A DNA stretch of 64,000 nucleotides from Terriglobia bacterium (GCA_020073145.1 JAIQFS010000024.1:33403-97402), one strand, 5' to 3'. Positions 18,737 through 28,178 are shown, counted from the stretch's first letter. Notes: a model not told the origin generated them from the sequence alone. Translations and numbers: made by a program.

Positions 18737-19795
18737 TCAATCCTTGGAAGGCTCGTGCAGGAACACCGTGCGGGTGGGGAACGGCATCTCGATGTGCTCC
18801 TCGCGGAAACGCTCCAAAATGCGCAGGCGCAATTCGTTGCGCACGCCGAACTGGTTCACGAATTCGGCCACCTGGAAGTTCAGGGTGAAGCCCAGAGAAG
18901 AATCGCCGAAGCCCGGATCGAATGCCACCGAGGGCGCTGGGTCGGCGAGCATGCCGGGAATCTCCTTCGCGCCGGCAAGGGCAATTTCCAGCAGCACGCG
19001 TTGCACCTGGCGCGGGTCCGCGTCATAGCTGACACCCACTTGGAGGCTGGCGGCCATACGTCTTTCGGGCAGGTGATAGTTGATCACGATGGCCTGCGCC
19101 AACTTGGAATTGGGAACAATTACCATGTTGCTGCCCAGGCTGCGGATGGTGGTGCTGCGCCAGCCGATATCGGTGACGTAACCTTCCTGGCTGCCCTCCA
19201 TGCGGATGTAGTCGCCCAGCCGGACCTGTCCCGCCACGGCCACGTAGAAACCGGCGAAGAGATTGGAAAGCGTGTCTTGCAATGCCAGCGCGACCGCCAA
19301 ACCGCCGACTCCCAGGGCGGTGAGAATCGGGGCGATGGAAAAGCCAAGCTGGTTGAGCACCAACAGCGCGCCCAGAATCACCACCGCCAGTTGCGCCAGC
19401 GTCTGGGTCAGGGTCGAAACCGGCAGAGCGCCCGGGACCTGGCCCCCGTAGAAGCGGATGAGGTCCCGGATAATCCGCATCATCATCAGGGTGAGGGAGA
19501 GAATCCAGAGCACCACCAGGGTTCGCGCGCTCCACTGGGTATACCGGGCGGGCAGATCGGAGAGCTGAATGGCCAGGTGGACGGCCAGGATCAGAGCCCA
19601 GATCAGCAGGGGGCTGCGCAACGCATCGATCAGGATACGGCCGGAGCGGCTACGGGTTCGGGCGTTCCACGCCCCGAGGGCACCCAGAATGACCCGGCGG
19701 GCGACATACGCCAAGGCCATCACCACCGTGAACACGATCAGGGGCGTCAGCAGGATCATGGGGTCGTTCACCAGCAGGCGTTCCAACGCGCGCAT
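18737..19795 (-). CDS. MscS-family mechanosensitive channel
   Basis: A 352-residue protein with about five N-terminal membrane helices, a pore helix [21 protein letters not shown] and the beta domain that follows ([32 protein letters not shown]). This is the small-conductance channel layout, which releases solutes on hypo-osmotic shock. ATG 19795 with AGGAG eight bases upstream is preferred to the longer frame from 19831. Confidence 0.88.
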   Translation of the reverse strand: MRALERLLVNDPMILLTPLIVFTVVMALAYVARRVILGALGAWNARTRSRSGRILIDALRSPLLIWALILAVHLAIQLSDLPARYTQWSARTLVVLWILSLTLMMMRIIRDLIRFYGGQVPGALPVSTLTQTLAQLAVVILGALLVLNQLGFSIAPILTALGVGGLAVALALQDTLSNLFAGFYVAVAGQVRLGDYIRMEGSQEGYVTDIGWRSTTIRSLGSNMVIVPNSKLAQAIVINYHLPERRMAASLQVGVSYDADPRQVQRVLLEIALAGAKEIPGMLADPAPSVAFDPGFGDSSLGFTLNFQVAEFVNQFGVRNELRLRILERFREEHIEMPFPTRTVFLHEPSKD

Positions 19796-19963
19796 CCGAA
19801 TCTCCTGAGGAGGCCCCTGAGAAAGGCCCACGATTCAACAGCATGCAGGGCAGGGAGGGGCATTCCTGCAGCCCGGCCCAGACCATTTTCCAACAGTCTC
19901 CTAGCAACAGATTCTCACACCAAACCGGTTGCACGCGGGGACATTTCGCAGCGTCAAACGGTT

Positions 19964-21562
19964 GTGTGGATCCGTGTGCCTCTGCTGTGCTTGATGCTGA
20001 CGGCCTGTCTGGCGGCGGAACAGCCCACGGCCGGGCAGTTGTTTGCCCGAGGCCGCAAAGCGGAGAAACAAGGCCACATGGCGGACGCGTACGTGCTGTA
20101 CTCCGAGGCGGCCGCGCTCGAACCCAAGAATCTGGAGTACTGGCAGCGAGCTCAGGCCGTGCGATCGCGGGCGGCACTGGAGGCCAAGCCGGTTCCGTTG
20201 CCCGACACCGCGGGATTGCTGGACGCAGAGCCGACCGAGGCCCCGCACTTTGATTCGATCACGGCCCGCGACCTGGCCGACGCGCGCAAGCCCCTGCCGC
20301 CCTCTGAATTGAAGGCCCAGCCGGGGAGCAAGGACTTTAATCTCCGCGGGAATTCCCAAGCGCTCTTCACGAATGTGGCGCACGCGTTCGGCTTGGAATG
20401 CGTCTTCGACGGCGACTATCCGCCCGGAAATCCGATCCGCTTTGAGGTCGAAGCGGTGAACTACCGGCAGGCGCTCCACGCCTTGGAGCTGGCCACCAGT
20501 TCATTTGTAGTGCCGGTGAGCGGCAAGGTGTTTCTGGTGGCCAAGGACACTCCGCAAAAACGGGCCGAGGTGGAGCCCATCGTCGCGGTGGAAGTCCAGT
20601 TGCCGGAGCTGACCAACGCGCAGGATCTGACCGCCATGGTGACGGCCGTGCAGCAGGCCATGGCCATCGAAAAGGTCGGCGTGGATTCGCAGAACAATAC
20701 GGTGATTCTCAAGGACCGCCTCTCGAAAGTGCTGCCCGCCCGCGCCATGTTCGAAGACTTGATCCGCTCGCGCGCCCAGGTGATGGTGGACATGCGGTTT
20801 CTGGAAGTCAGCCGGAATGACCTGATCACCTATGGGATCGATTTGCCCACCTTGTTCTCCCTGACGCCGCTCACCAACTGGATGAACAACACGCCGTCCT
20901 TCGCCCAGAATCTAGCGGGGCTGCTGGCGTTCGGCGGCGGCAAGACGCTGATGGGGATCGGCGTCCTGAACCCGTCGCTAGTGGCGAGAATGTCTGACGC
21001 GGCCGGCAAGGTTCTGCTCAGTTCGGAGCTTCGGTCGATCGACGGACAGCCGGCCACGCTCCACGTCGGAGACCGGTATCCGGTTCTGCAAGCGGGCTAC
21101 TTCGGACCAGCGAGCTTCTCCGGCCCGGGAGCCTACACGCCCCCTCCCTCCTTCACCTTTGTCGACCTCGGGCTCAGCTTGAAAGTTACGCCGGCGGTGC
21201 AGGACATACGGAATTTGACGCTGGACATCGAAGCGGAATTCAAGGTGCTGGCCGGCGCCGCCGTCAATGGAATTCCGGTGATCTCCAACCGGGCGTTGAA
21301 ATCCAAAACCAGCCTCAAGATGGGGGAGTGGGCCGCGGTGGCGGGGCTGCTGAATACCGATGAAGCCCGCACCATCGCCGGCCTGGCCGGGATCTCGCGC
21401 ATTCCCGGACTGAGGGCCCTCACTAGCATGCACGACCGCACCCGGAGCAGCGATCGGGTGCTGATCCTGATGCGCCCGCGGTTATTAAGTCCGCCGCCCG
21501 GAGAAAGCCTCACCCACACTTTTTACGTGGGCTCCGAAACGCGGCCGCTCACGCCTCTTTAA
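19964..21562 (+). CDS. Secretin-like (type II/III secretion, PilQ-like) lipoprotein
   Basis: About 532 residues. The N-terminus has a lipobox ([11 protein letters not shown]), then a TPR-like stretch ([20 protein letters not shown]) and an N-domain (NFRG-type [20 protein letters not shown]). The C-terminal half is the secretin homology domain, with [14 protein letters not shown] and [14 protein letters not shown]. The frame is open far upstream with no strong start. GTG 19964 is chosen because it directly precedes the signal peptide; GTG 19976 is possible. No other secretion genes are adjacent, so its system is unknown. Confidence 0.72.
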   Translation: MWIRVPLLCLMLTACLAAEQPTAGQLFARGRKAEKQGHMADAYVLYSEAAALEPKNLEYWQRAQAVRSRAALEAKPVPLPDTAGLLDAEPTEAPHFDSITARDLADARKPLPPSELKAQPGSKDFNLRGNSQALFTNVAHAFGLECVFDGDYPPGNPIRFEVEAVNYRQALHALELATSSFVVPVSGKVFLVAKDTPQKRAEVEPIVAVEVQLPELTNAQDLTAMVTAVQQAMAIEKVGVDSQNNTVILKDRLSKVLPARAMFEDLIRSRAQVMVDMRFLEVSRNDLITYGIDLPTLFSLTPLTNWMNNTPSFAQNLAGLLAFGGGKTLMGIGVLNPSLVARMSDAAGKVLLSSELRSIDGQPATLHVGDRYPVLQAGYFGPASFSGPGAYTPPPSFTFVDLGLSLKVTPAVQDIRNLTLDIEAEFKVLAGAAVNGIPVISNRALKSKTSLKMGEWAAVAGLLNTDEARTIAGLAGISRIPGLRALTSMHDRTRSSDRVLILMRPRLLSPPPGESLTHTFYVGSETRPLTPL

Positions 21563-21568
21563 GCGAAC

Positions 21569-22609
21569 ATGTCGCGGATGATGCGAGAGATCCGGGAGCA
21601 GCCGGCGGCGCTCGAGCGCACGCTGGCCGGCGGGCTGCGGCGCGTGGAGGCATTCCGAAAGGCGATCGCCGGCCGCCGCCCGAAATTGATCGTGTTGGTG
21701 GCGCGGGGCACGTCCGACAACGCCGCCTTGTTCGGGCGCTATCTGCTCGAAATCACCACTGGCATCCCGGTATCGCTGGCCGCCCCCTCCATCTTGACGC
21801 TCTACGGAGCCCGGCTGGACTATCGCGACGCGCTGGTGGTGGCGATTTCACAATCCGGCGAATCCACCGACACCAACCGCGTGCTGGAGCAGGCGCGCGA
21901 TCGCGGCGCGTTGACCCTGGGGATTACCAACGAGCCGTCCAGTACCCTGTCCAAGCTCGCCGAGCACGTGCTTCCGGTGCGGGCCGGCAAGGAACGAAGC
22001 GTCGCCGCCACCAAGACGTACACCGGCCAGATGATGATGCTCTACCTGCTGGCCTATGCGCTCGGCGGAGCGATTCGCGTCTCCGACCTGGAGCGGTTGC
22101 CGGAACTGGTCGAGGTGGCGCTGCGGCTGGAACAGCCCGTGGGGGAGCTTTCCGAGCGCTATCGCTACATGCGCTATGCCGTGGTGGTGGGGCGCGGCCT
22201 GAATTACGCCAACGCGTTCGAATTCGCGCTCAAGCTCATGGAGACCTGCTACGTGGTGGCGGAGCGGTTCTCGTCGGCCGATTTTCTGCACGGACCGATC
22301 GCTCTGGTGGAGCCGAGTTTCCCGGTGTTCGCCTTCGCGCCGCCCGGAGTTACCTGGGGATCGATCGGTGATACGCTCGCCAAGCTGCAGCAACTGCGCG
22401 CCGAGGTGGTGGCCATTACGGATGGAGGGAACCGCGAGGCGGACCGCTGTGCCACCAAGGTGATCCGGCTGCCGCGGCGCATCCGGGAAGTGCTCACGCC
22501 CATTCCCTACATTGTGCCGGCCCAGATGTTCTCGGCGTGCCTGGCGGCGCAGAAGGGGTTGAACCCCGACCGGCCGCGGGCGCTGAAGAAGGTCACGCTG
22601 ACGCTATAG
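21569..22609 (+). CDS. SIS-domain aldose-ketose isomerase/deaminase-like protein
   Basis: A 346-residue protein with two SIS domains like the isomerase half of GlmS and type II glucosamine-6-phosphate deaminases. VARGTSDNAALFGRYLLE, SQSGESTDTNRVLEQARD and ATKTYTGQMMMLYLL are phosphosugar-binding motifs. DFLHGPIALVEP matches the GlmS active-site loop. There is no glutaminase domain, so it is more likely a deaminase or phosphosugar-binding protein than a synthase. It lies seven bases after the secretin gene. Confidence 0.8.
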   Translation: MSRMMREIREQPAALERTLAGGLRRVEAFRKAIAGRRPKLIVLVARGTSDNAALFGRYLLEITTGIPVSLAAPSILTLYGARLDYRDALVVAISQSGESTDTNRVLEQARDRGALTLGITNEPSSTLSKLAEHVLPVRAGKERSVAATKTYTGQMMMLYLLAYALGGAIRVSDLERLPELVEVALRLEQPVGELSERYRYMRYAVVVGRGLNYANAFEFALKLMETCYVVAERFSSADFLHGPIALVEPSFPVFAFAPPGVTWGSIGDTLAKLQQLRAEVVAITDGGNREADRCATKVIRLPRRIREVLTPIPYIVPAQMFSACLAAQKGLNPDRPRALKKVTLTL

Positions 22610-22799
22610 CCGATCGCCGCCGGCACCAGCGTCCCCGCGAGAGCAGCATCGGAAGACTCCCCGGATCGGCTGGAGGCCTACCCTGACGCGCGGCTGAAGG
22701 GCAGAATCGCCGTCACGCAGGTTATCGGATTTTTCAAATTGTACTAATTCATGGATCTAAGTAAGAGTACAGGTATCACTAATTATACATCTAATGTAA
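22610..22799. other. Intergenic region turning AT-rich
   Basis: The first 100 bases are GC-rich and hold no recognisable gene. From about 22,725 the DNA becomes strikingly AT-rich compared with the rest of the window. No clear terminator was seen after the SIS gene. Confidence 0.4.
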
Positions 22800-22828
22800 T
22801 TGACTTAACACTTGTTAGAAACTATAAA
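22800..22828 (+). promoter_or_regulatory. Sigma-70-type promoter of the PEP-CTERM gene
   Basis: TTGACT at 22800-22805 and TATAAA at 22823-22828 are separated by exactly 17 bases. Each matches the consensus hexamer in five of six positions, in an AT-rich island. Transcription would begin near 22,835 and give a leader of about 70 bases. A perfect 12-base palindrome CGCTGGCCAGCG at 22863-22874 lies in this leader. Confidence 0.6.
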
Positions 22829-22907
22829 CGATCATATGGCTGGAAGGGCAATAACCAAAATGCGCTGGCCAGCGGACCAGATCTGTATAAGAAAAGGAGA
22901 TTGAGTG

Positions 22908-23816
22908 ATGAATACCGGATTGACACGAAGACCGCTTGCCAGATTTGCAAACGGGTTCATGACGGGCGCGCTGCTGCTGGCAGTGGCGGCGCTGCCGGGT
23001 GCGAACCAAGCACATGCCGATGTCCTCTTTTCGGACGATTTCACGGCATCAACCCTAAACCCCGCATGGCAGGTACTGCCGGGACAGGGAAGCTACTCCG
23101 TCGGAGGCGGAGATCTGCGGTACTACAATCAGGGACCAGTCGCCGCCACCACCGGTTGGTTTAATCCAGCTCTCACGTTATCGCTTCAGTTTACTGGGAC
23201 GGATTGGGAGTTCGACACCAAGGCCGCGTACCACCTTGATTGGTTGAGTTCGGGAAGCTATACGGGTCCTTCGACTCCAAACACCTCAAACTCATCCGGA
23301 GCTCAGGCGCCGGAGGTGTTGGTTGCTTTTGATTCCGCCTCGCAGACCAGTAGCCAGCAAGCAGGCACAGACTATGCAGCGTTCGAGCGCGATATTGACG
23401 CATACTACGGGTCCAATATCCTCTCTGCGTCCTATGGCGCGGCGTATGATCCCAACCTGCTGAACCCGGCTGACTCCAATATCAACAACAATATCGCCGA
23501 TGGCACGTACTGGCTGCAAATCATCCGGAGTGGCGGCACGCTCGCGATGAATTACAGCTACGACGGAACCACCTACATGAATGCGTTCACCACCACTTTG
23601 GCCAATCCCACAGGCACCTATAACGACCTGCTGCTCGGTGGAGTTACCTATTCGACGGCGGGCTCGTATACCGATTACAGCTATGTCACGATCACGACTC
23701 CCAGCGGAGTACCGGAACCAGGCGGTCTTGTGCCATTCGGGCTTTGTTTGGCCGGTATCGCAATGGGGTGCGTGCGGCGAAAGGCGGCCAGCTGGGCGTC
23801 AGCGGGCACGCGATAA
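22908..23816 (+). CDS. PEP-CTERM sorted surface protein
   Basis: A 302-residue exported protein. The signal peptide reads GALLLAVAALPGANQAHA. The middle is a beta-rich domain with many Ser, Thr, Tyr and Asn (FSDDFTASTLNPAWQV), like a laminin-G/lectin-type fold. The end VPEPGGLVPFGLCLAGIAMG followed by CVRRKA is a PEP-CTERM signal, cleaved by exosortase. ATG 22908 has AGGAGA seven bases upstream; GTG 22905 is possible but closer. No exosortase is in the window. Confidence 0.85.
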   Translation: MNTGLTRRPLARFANGFMTGALLLAVAALPGANQAHADVLFSDDFTASTLNPAWQVLPGQGSYSVGGGDLRYYNQGPVAATTGWFNPALTLSLQFTGTDWEFDTKAAYHLDWLSSGSYTGPSTPNTSNSSGAQAPEVLVAFDSASQTSSQQAGTDYAAFERDIDAYYGSNILSASYGAAYDPNLLNPADSNINNNIADGTYWLQIIRSGGTLAMNYSYDGTTYMNAFTTTLANPTGTYNDLLLGGVTYSTAGSYTDYSYVTITTPSGVPEPGGLVPFGLCLAGIAMGCVRRKAASWASAGTR

Positions 23817-23943
23817 AGCGGCTATTCCGACGCCGGGGTCCAACCAGGATGGGCCCCGGGGCGCCGCCGAGCGTCGGCCCGCGTTCCTGCGGGCTGGCTC
23901 TCGACTGGAGACTTTTGAAGAGGCGCGAATCCGGATAATCCGC

Positions 23944-24633
23944 TTAGTGCGTTTCGCGCGGCGAGTACTTGTTCAGATCGGCCAGGAGCTTGCTGGCGGC
24001 GCCCGGAACCGGGGCGCCGCTGGTGAGGATCTGTTTGTTGTCCCAGCGCTGGCCGTACATGTTCTCGTTCTCGTCGATGTCGTTGCGCAGGGTGGAGCCG
24101 TCGAGCGAGATGCCGGCGAACAGGCCCCGCGACCGCGACCAGGAGAGGATCTCCGCCGTCAGCAACGCGTCGGTTTGCGCGGTGGCATCGCGGCCCACCG
24201 GGCCTGCCGCCGCCGTGGCTTCGCCGCCGATCGTGAACTTGCTTTCGGTCAGCCGCTTCATGCCCCGCTCATTCATGACGAGCAGGATCACGTCGCTCGA
24301 AGAGACGCCAATTTGGAGTCCGAAGCTGCCTCCTTCGATGCGGATGGCGGCGGGCGGCCCCCAACCATTGCTGTTTCCGTGGCGGCAGAGGGCGAAGCCG
24401 CGGCCGTATTTGGCCGCGAGCACAAATCCGCCCTTTTTCAGGCCCGGTACCAGGACGATGCAATACGCCTTATCCAGCAAGGTTTGCGGGATGGCCTTGT
24501 CCGGCGTGCCCATGACTTCCGAAAACAGACTGGCGGCATCGTCCAGCCTCTCATTGGTCTTGGCTTTATCGTCTTTGGCCAGGAGAGGGGAGCAGGCCGC
24601 CGCAAGCGCGAGCGTGAACGTGAATAGACGCAT
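23944..24633 (-). CDS. SYLF (YSC84-like) domain protein
   Basis: A 229-residue protein with a signal peptide (MRLFTFTLALAAACSPLLAK) and the SYLF domain: AYCIVLVPGLKKGGFVLAAK, YGRGFALC, GGSFGLQIGVSSSDVILLVM, ETKF-like ESKFTIGGEATAAAGPVGRD and SWSRSRGLFAGISLDGSTL. SYLF proteins bind lipids. The start at ATG 24633 fits the signal peptide; an upstream extension to 24714 does not. Confidence 0.85.
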   Translation of the reverse strand: MRLFTFTLALAAACSPLLAKDDKAKTNERLDDAASLFSEVMGTPDKAIPQTLLDKAYCIVLVPGLKKGGFVLAAKYGRGFALCRHGNSNGWGPPAAIRIEGGSFGLQIGVSSSDVILLVMNERGMKRLTESKFTIGGEATAAAGPVGRDATAQTDALLTAEILSWSRSRGLFAGISLDGSTLRNDIDENENMYGQRWDNKQILTSGAPVPGAASKLLADLNKYSPRETH

Positions 24634-24755
24634 GACGTCTATCGTATCGCGGGCAGGCGATTGCCATCGGAGAGAGGGGGAGCCTGGGGTTGCGGTTGGT
24701 TCGGTTCGATACATTCTGCCCGCCCGCGCAGGGGACTCCGGGACGAACGGACCGA

Positions 24756-25631
24756 TTACTGCGGCTTGGCGCCGCCCAGCGCGGCGGTCGCCAGCGTGCC
24801 TCCAAGCCCCATGGTTTCCACCGCGGACGAAGGCACAATCACCATCGAGCCCTTCTCCTTGATTGCCTCGTAGAGCATGTTCATGGCGCGCAGGTGGAGC
24901 GCGACAGGGTTATCGCGGTACGTTGCCGCGGCCTTCGCGAAACTGTCGGAGATTTCGGTTTCAGCCAGCCCGAGAATGGTGCGGGCGCGCCGCTCACGTT
25001 CGGCCTGCGCTTCGCGCGACATGGCATCCTGCAAGGCGGAGGGAATCTGCACGTCGCGGATCTCGACAGACTGCACCGTGATCCCCCACGGGTTGGTCTT
25101 GGCGTCGAGGATGCGCTGGAGTTCGTGGCCCAGCATTTCCCGCTCGGCCACCATCTGGTGCAATTCGTGACGCCCGATCGATTCCCGCAGCGCGGTTTGG
25201 GCGCTCATCGTGATCGCCATGTCGAAGTCCTGTACTTCCAGAATCGATTTCTCCGGATTCCACACCATCCAAAACACGATGGCGTCCACATCCACCGGCA
25301 CGGTGTCGCGCGTCAGCGTGGACTCCGCCGAAACGTTGGCCACTCGGACGCGTTGATCCACCACGCGGCTGAGCTGATCCACGATCGGAATGATGTGGAA
25401 GATGCCCGGGCCTCGCAACCCGATGTACCGGCCGAACCGGAGCACCGCCACTTTCTCCCACTGATCCGCGACCTTGATCGCGAAAATGAAGTAGAGGCCC
25501 GCCAGCGCGCCGGCCATCACCCCGGCGGGGTTTCGCAGGATCGCCGTGATGGCGCCGCCGATGGCGACCGAGGCCACGAAAAGGGCCACTCCGATACCGC
25601 TCGTACCCCGTTGCAACAAATCCGGCTTCAT
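24756..25631 (-). CDS. Slipin/stomatin-like SPFH-domain membrane protein
   Basis: A 291-residue protein. Two hydrophobic segments near residues 14-32 and 36-52 are followed by an SPFH/Band 7 domain (VLRFGRYIGLRGPGIFHIIP, VDVDAIVFWMVWNPEKSILE) and a helical C-terminus (SREAQAERERRARTILGLAE). Slipins organise membrane microdomains as oligomers. It starts four bases after the GntR regulator and is presumably controlled by it. Confidence 0.9.
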   Translation of the reverse strand: MKPDLLQRGTSGIGVALFVASVAIGGAITAILRNPAGVMAGALAGLYFIFAIKVADQWEKVAVLRFGRYIGLRGPGIFHIIPIVDQLSRVVDQRVRVANVSAESTLTRDTVPVDVDAIVFWMVWNPEKSILEVQDFDMAITMSAQTALRESIGRHELHQMVAEREMLGHELQRILDAKTNPWGITVQSVEIRDVQIPSALQDAMSREAQAERERRARTILGLAETEISDSFAKAAATYRDNPVALHLRAMNMLYEAIKEKGSMVIVPSSAVETMGLGGTLATAALGGAKPQ

Positions 25632-25635
25632 GGCG

Positions 25636-26058
25636 CTACCTTCCTTTCTTCTCCTGGTCGACTTGCAGATCCTGCAATTGCTCGAGAACGTCGCGAACCG
25701 TGAAGCCGCCGGCCCCCGCCCGCGCTACGAATTCGCTCACCAGTTGGTTCAAACGGCGCTGCCGCTCGACTTCGGTGCCCTTCACCTTCTGCTGGCTGAT
25801 GAACGTGCCGGTCCCCTGCTCGGTCTCCAGCACGCCGCGGATTTCCAGTTCGCGATAGGCCCGCACCACCGTATTTGGGTTGATGGCGAGGTCCACCGCC
25901 GCCTGGCGCACGGTGGGTAGCTGGTCGCCGGGCTGCAGCGTCCCCGACGCCATGCCGCCGGTCACCTGGTCGATGATTTGCCGGTACACCGGCACCCCGC
26001 TCCCGAGGTCCAGCCGGAACGCGAAGGCCTTCTTGCCGTTGCGGCCCGCAGTAGTCAT
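25636..26058 (-). CDS. GntR-family regulator, YtrA type
   Basis: A 140-residue protein. An N-terminal winged helix of about 70 residues (VPVYRQIIDQVTGGMASGTL, QLPTVRQAAVDLAINPNTVV, YRELEIRGVLETEQGTGTFI) is followed by a short helical tail, as in the YtrA subgroup that lacks a large ligand domain. It probably represses its own operon with the slipin gene through the palindrome just upstream. There is no ribosome-binding site before ATG 26058; the base run TTTTTATTTTAA is AT-only. Confidence 0.88.
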   Translation of the reverse strand: MTTAGRNGKKAFAFRLDLGSGVPVYRQIIDQVTGGMASGTLQPGDQLPTVRQAAVDLAINPNTVVRAYRELEIRGVLETEQGTGTFISQQKVKGTEVERQRRLNQLVSEFVARAGAGGFTVRDVLEQLQDLQVDQEKKGR

Positions 26059-26070
26059 TTAAAATAAAAA

Positions 26071-26098
26071 TGTACTAGTTTACTGATACAAGTCAAGA
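26071..26098 (-). promoter_or_regulatory. Promoter with overlapping GntR operator
   Basis: On the minus strand TTGACT (26098-26093) and TACATT are 16 bases apart. The interval is occupied by TGTA-N12-TACA (26071-26090), an inverted repeat of the type recognised by YtrA-like GntR regulators. The -10 lies about 12 bases from the GntR start codon, so the message may be nearly leaderless. Autorepression is inference. Confidence 0.5.
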
Positions 26099-26136
26099 GA
26101 TTTTTTGGGGTGCGGAGATTCGTGTATCATCGCGAG

Positions 26137-26508
26137 ATGCCCGACCGGCGTCTCGCCCGGCTCTCCAGGATCTGCCTCTCGCTGCCGGAGGCGGTCCGCG
26201 AGGACAAGGGGCAGCACGCCGCCTTCCTGGTTCGCAAAAAGATCTTCTCCTATTACCTCAACGACCACCACGGAGATGGCATCGTCTCCGTGGCATGCAA
26301 GGCCCTGCCAGGCGAGAACGCAGCGCTCGCGGCCGCGCAGCCCGCGCGCTTCTACCTGCCGCCCTACATCGGACCGAGAGGATGGATCGCGCTCCGCCTC
26401 GACCGGGGAGCGGTGGACTGGGAAGAGGTGGCGGAGCTGGTGACGGGAAGCTACCGGTTGACCGCTCCGAGGAGTCTGAGCGCGAGTGTTCGGCTCCGGG
26501 CCGGCTGA
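26137..26508 (+). CDS. MmcQ/YjbR-family protein
   Basis: A 123-residue protein of the MmcQ/YjbR family: LSRICLSLPEAVREDKGQHA, FLVRKKIFSYYL, and the end GWIALRLDRGAVDWEEVAEL. These small proteins have a CyaY-like fold and are often described as DNA-binding; the biochemical role is unsettled. The ATG at 26137 follows GCGAG; a longer frame from 26110 lacks a site. Confidence 0.8.
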   Translation: MPDRRLARLSRICLSLPEAVREDKGQHAAFLVRKKIFSYYLNDHHGDGIVSVACKALPGENAALAAAQPARFYLPPYIGPRGWIALRLDRGAVDWEEVAELVTGSYRLTAPRSLSASVRLRAG

Positions 26509-26575
26509 GCCCGGCGGAAGTTGCCAGCCTCGGGCTCATCGTACAATGAGGGGTTCTCCCCGTGGGAGTGATCCT

Positions 26576-27547
26576 TTGAGTTTGACGCATCTCCATCTCT
26601 TGCTGAACCACTTTCCGGTCATCGGCACGATCATCGCGCTTTTCTTGTTGATGGTCGCGGTGGCGGCGAAGAGCGACGACCTCAAGCGCGCCAGCCTCGC
26701 CATTTTCCTGGGAATCGCGCTGCTGACCATTCCTACGTATTTGACCGGCAATGCCGCGGAGGAAGGGATCTGCAAGGCGGACATCGCCGCCCCCTGCCCG
26801 GAGCCTGGCGTGTCCAAGGCTCTCATCGACGCGCACGAAAGCGCGGCGCTGGTGGCGTTCGGCTTCATGGAACTCACCGGCGCTTTCGCCTGGCTGGGGC
26901 TGTGGCAGTTTCGGCGAACGTCCCGCCTGTCGCGCGGGACCTTGGCTACGGTTCTGCTGCTCTCGCTGGTGACGTTCGGCCTGATGGCCCGAGTTTCCAA
27001 CCTAGGTGGAGAGATTCGCCATCCCGAGATTCGCTCCGATCTCACCGCACCGGCAACCCGGTCTGCGGAAAAACCGTTGGCCCGCCACATCGGCGAACTC
27101 GTCCAAGGAGGCCTCGGGTGGATCTGGCCCACCTGCGAGACCCTGCATTTCATCGGGCTGTGTCTCCTGTTCGGGGTGACCGCCGTGGTGGATCTGCGCA
27201 TGTTGGGCCTCATGAAGGGAGTGCCATTTTCCGGCTTGCACCGGCTGCTGCCGTGGGGGATTCTGGGGTTCGGCGTCAACCTGATCACCGGCATGTTGTT
27301 CTTTGTCGCGGCTCCCATCGGCAACGGAGGCTACGTTTCCAACCCCACGTTCGCGTGGAAGATGCTGCTCATCCTGCTGGCCGGCGTCAACGTTCTGTAT
27401 TTCACGATCTTCGACCAGCCGTGGGAGGTGCAGGCCGGAGACGACGCGCCCCTGACCGCCAAAGTCTTCGCCGGCGCTGCCCTTTGCCTGGTGGTCGGTA
27501 TTATTTTCTGCGGCCGCATGCTGCCCTTCCTGGGGAATTCCTTCTGA
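26576..27547 (+). CDS. Multi-pass membrane protein, DUF2231-like N-terminus
   Basis: About 323 residues with roughly eight membrane helices. The first half begins LTHLHLLLNHFPVIGTIIAL, as in DUF2231 proteins, and has a lumenal loop with two Cys (GICKADIAAPCPEP). The second half (WPTCETLHFIGLCLLFGVTA) resembles the gene at 27666, suggesting a related domain. TTG 26576 has GGGAG at about seven bases; ATG 26546 would overlap a TACAAT box (26542-26547). First gene of a coupled three-gene operon. Confidence 0.75.
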   Translation: MSLTHLHLLLNHFPVIGTIIALFLLMVAVAAKSDDLKRASLAIFLGIALLTIPTYLTGNAAEEGICKADIAAPCPEPGVSKALIDAHESAALVAFGFMELTGAFAWLGLWQFRRTSRLSRGTLATVLLLSLVTFGLMARVSNLGGEIRHPEIRSDLTAPATRSAEKPLARHIGELVQGGLGWIWPTCETLHFIGLCLLFGVTAVVDLRMLGLMKGVPFSGLHRLLPWGILGFGVNLITGMLFFVAAPIGNGGYVSNPTFAWKMLLILLAGVNVLYFTIFDQPWEVQAGDDAPLTAKVFAGAALCLVVGIIFCGRMLPFLGNSF

Positions 27548-27669
27548 TGCCCCTGGCTCTCAGCGTCAGCCTCCTGGTGGTGCTGGTCGTGGTCCTGATG
27601 GGAGTGGCCGGTTATCTCATCGACAAAAGCGCGGAGCCCGACCACCGCAAACAGGACACCACCCGATGA
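27547..27669 (+). CDS. 40-residue single-helix membrane protein
   Basis: ATG 27547 overlaps the TGA of the gene before, and its own TGA overlaps the ATG of the gene after. The protein has one membrane helix (LALSVSLLVVLVVVLMGVAG) and a charged tail (IDKSAEPDHRKQDTTR). The tight overlaps on both sides argue for real translation. It is probably a small partner of the two neighbouring membrane proteins; no family recognised. Confidence 0.65.
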   Translation: MPLALSVSLLVVLVVVLMGVAGYLIDKSAEPDHRKQDTTR

Positions 27670-28178
27670 TGGAATTTCTTGCCGCTCTCGAGCACTCGCG
27701 GTTCAGCCAATGGGTCCTGGCATCGGGCTCCATCTTTGCCTATCCCAGCATTCTCTTCATGCACACCATCGGCATGGCGATGGTGGCGGGGATCAGCGCT
27801 GTGATCGACCTTCGGCTGCTAGGCCTCTCGCCCAAGCTTCCGATCAAGCCGCTGGAACGGCTCTATCCGCTGATGTGGGTGGGCTTCGCCATCAACCTGC
27901 TGACCGGCTCGACCCTCATGATCGCGGATGCCACTACCAAGCTCACCAATCCGGATTTCTACGTGAAGATGATCTTCGTTTTTTCCGGAGTGGCCATTCT
28001 GTACGTGATGCAGAGCCGGGTTTTCGGCGATCCGGAACTCGATCGGGCGCCCGTTTCGAGCCGCGCCAAAAGCCTGGCTTGGATCTCGCTGGTCTGCTGG
28101 GTGGGGGCGGTCACCTGCGGCCGTTTGTTGGCGTATGTAGGACCGGTCTCCGGCCTGACGGGCCTAAAAAGCCACTGA
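27666..28178 (+). CDS. Multi-pass membrane protein related to the second half of the gene at 26576
   Basis: A 170-residue protein with four to five membrane helices. FMHTIGMAMVAGISAVIDLR, LGLSPKLPIKPLERLYPLMW and GFAINLLTGSTLMI line up with LHFIGLCLLFGVTAVVDLR, LGLMKGVPFSGLHRLLPW and GFGVNLITGMLFFV of the first operon gene. The conserved His near helix 1 could bind a cofactor such as haem, but this is speculation. Last gene of the coupled operon. Confidence 0.75.
   Translation: MMEFLAALEHSRFSQWVLASGSIFAYPSILFMHTIGMAMVAGISAVIDLRLLGLSPKLPIKPLERLYPLMWVGFAINLLTGSTLMIADATTKLTNPDFYVKMIFVFSGVAILYVMQSRVFGDPELDRAPVSSRAKSLAWISLVCWVGAVTCGRLLAYVGPVSGLTGLKSH

Noticed and set aside
18755..19950. Open frame on the plus strand opposite the MscS gene, joined to the secretin frame
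   Set aside because: The part before about 19,960 is the antisense of the MscS gene, and its composition is shadow-like; only the secretin part is real.
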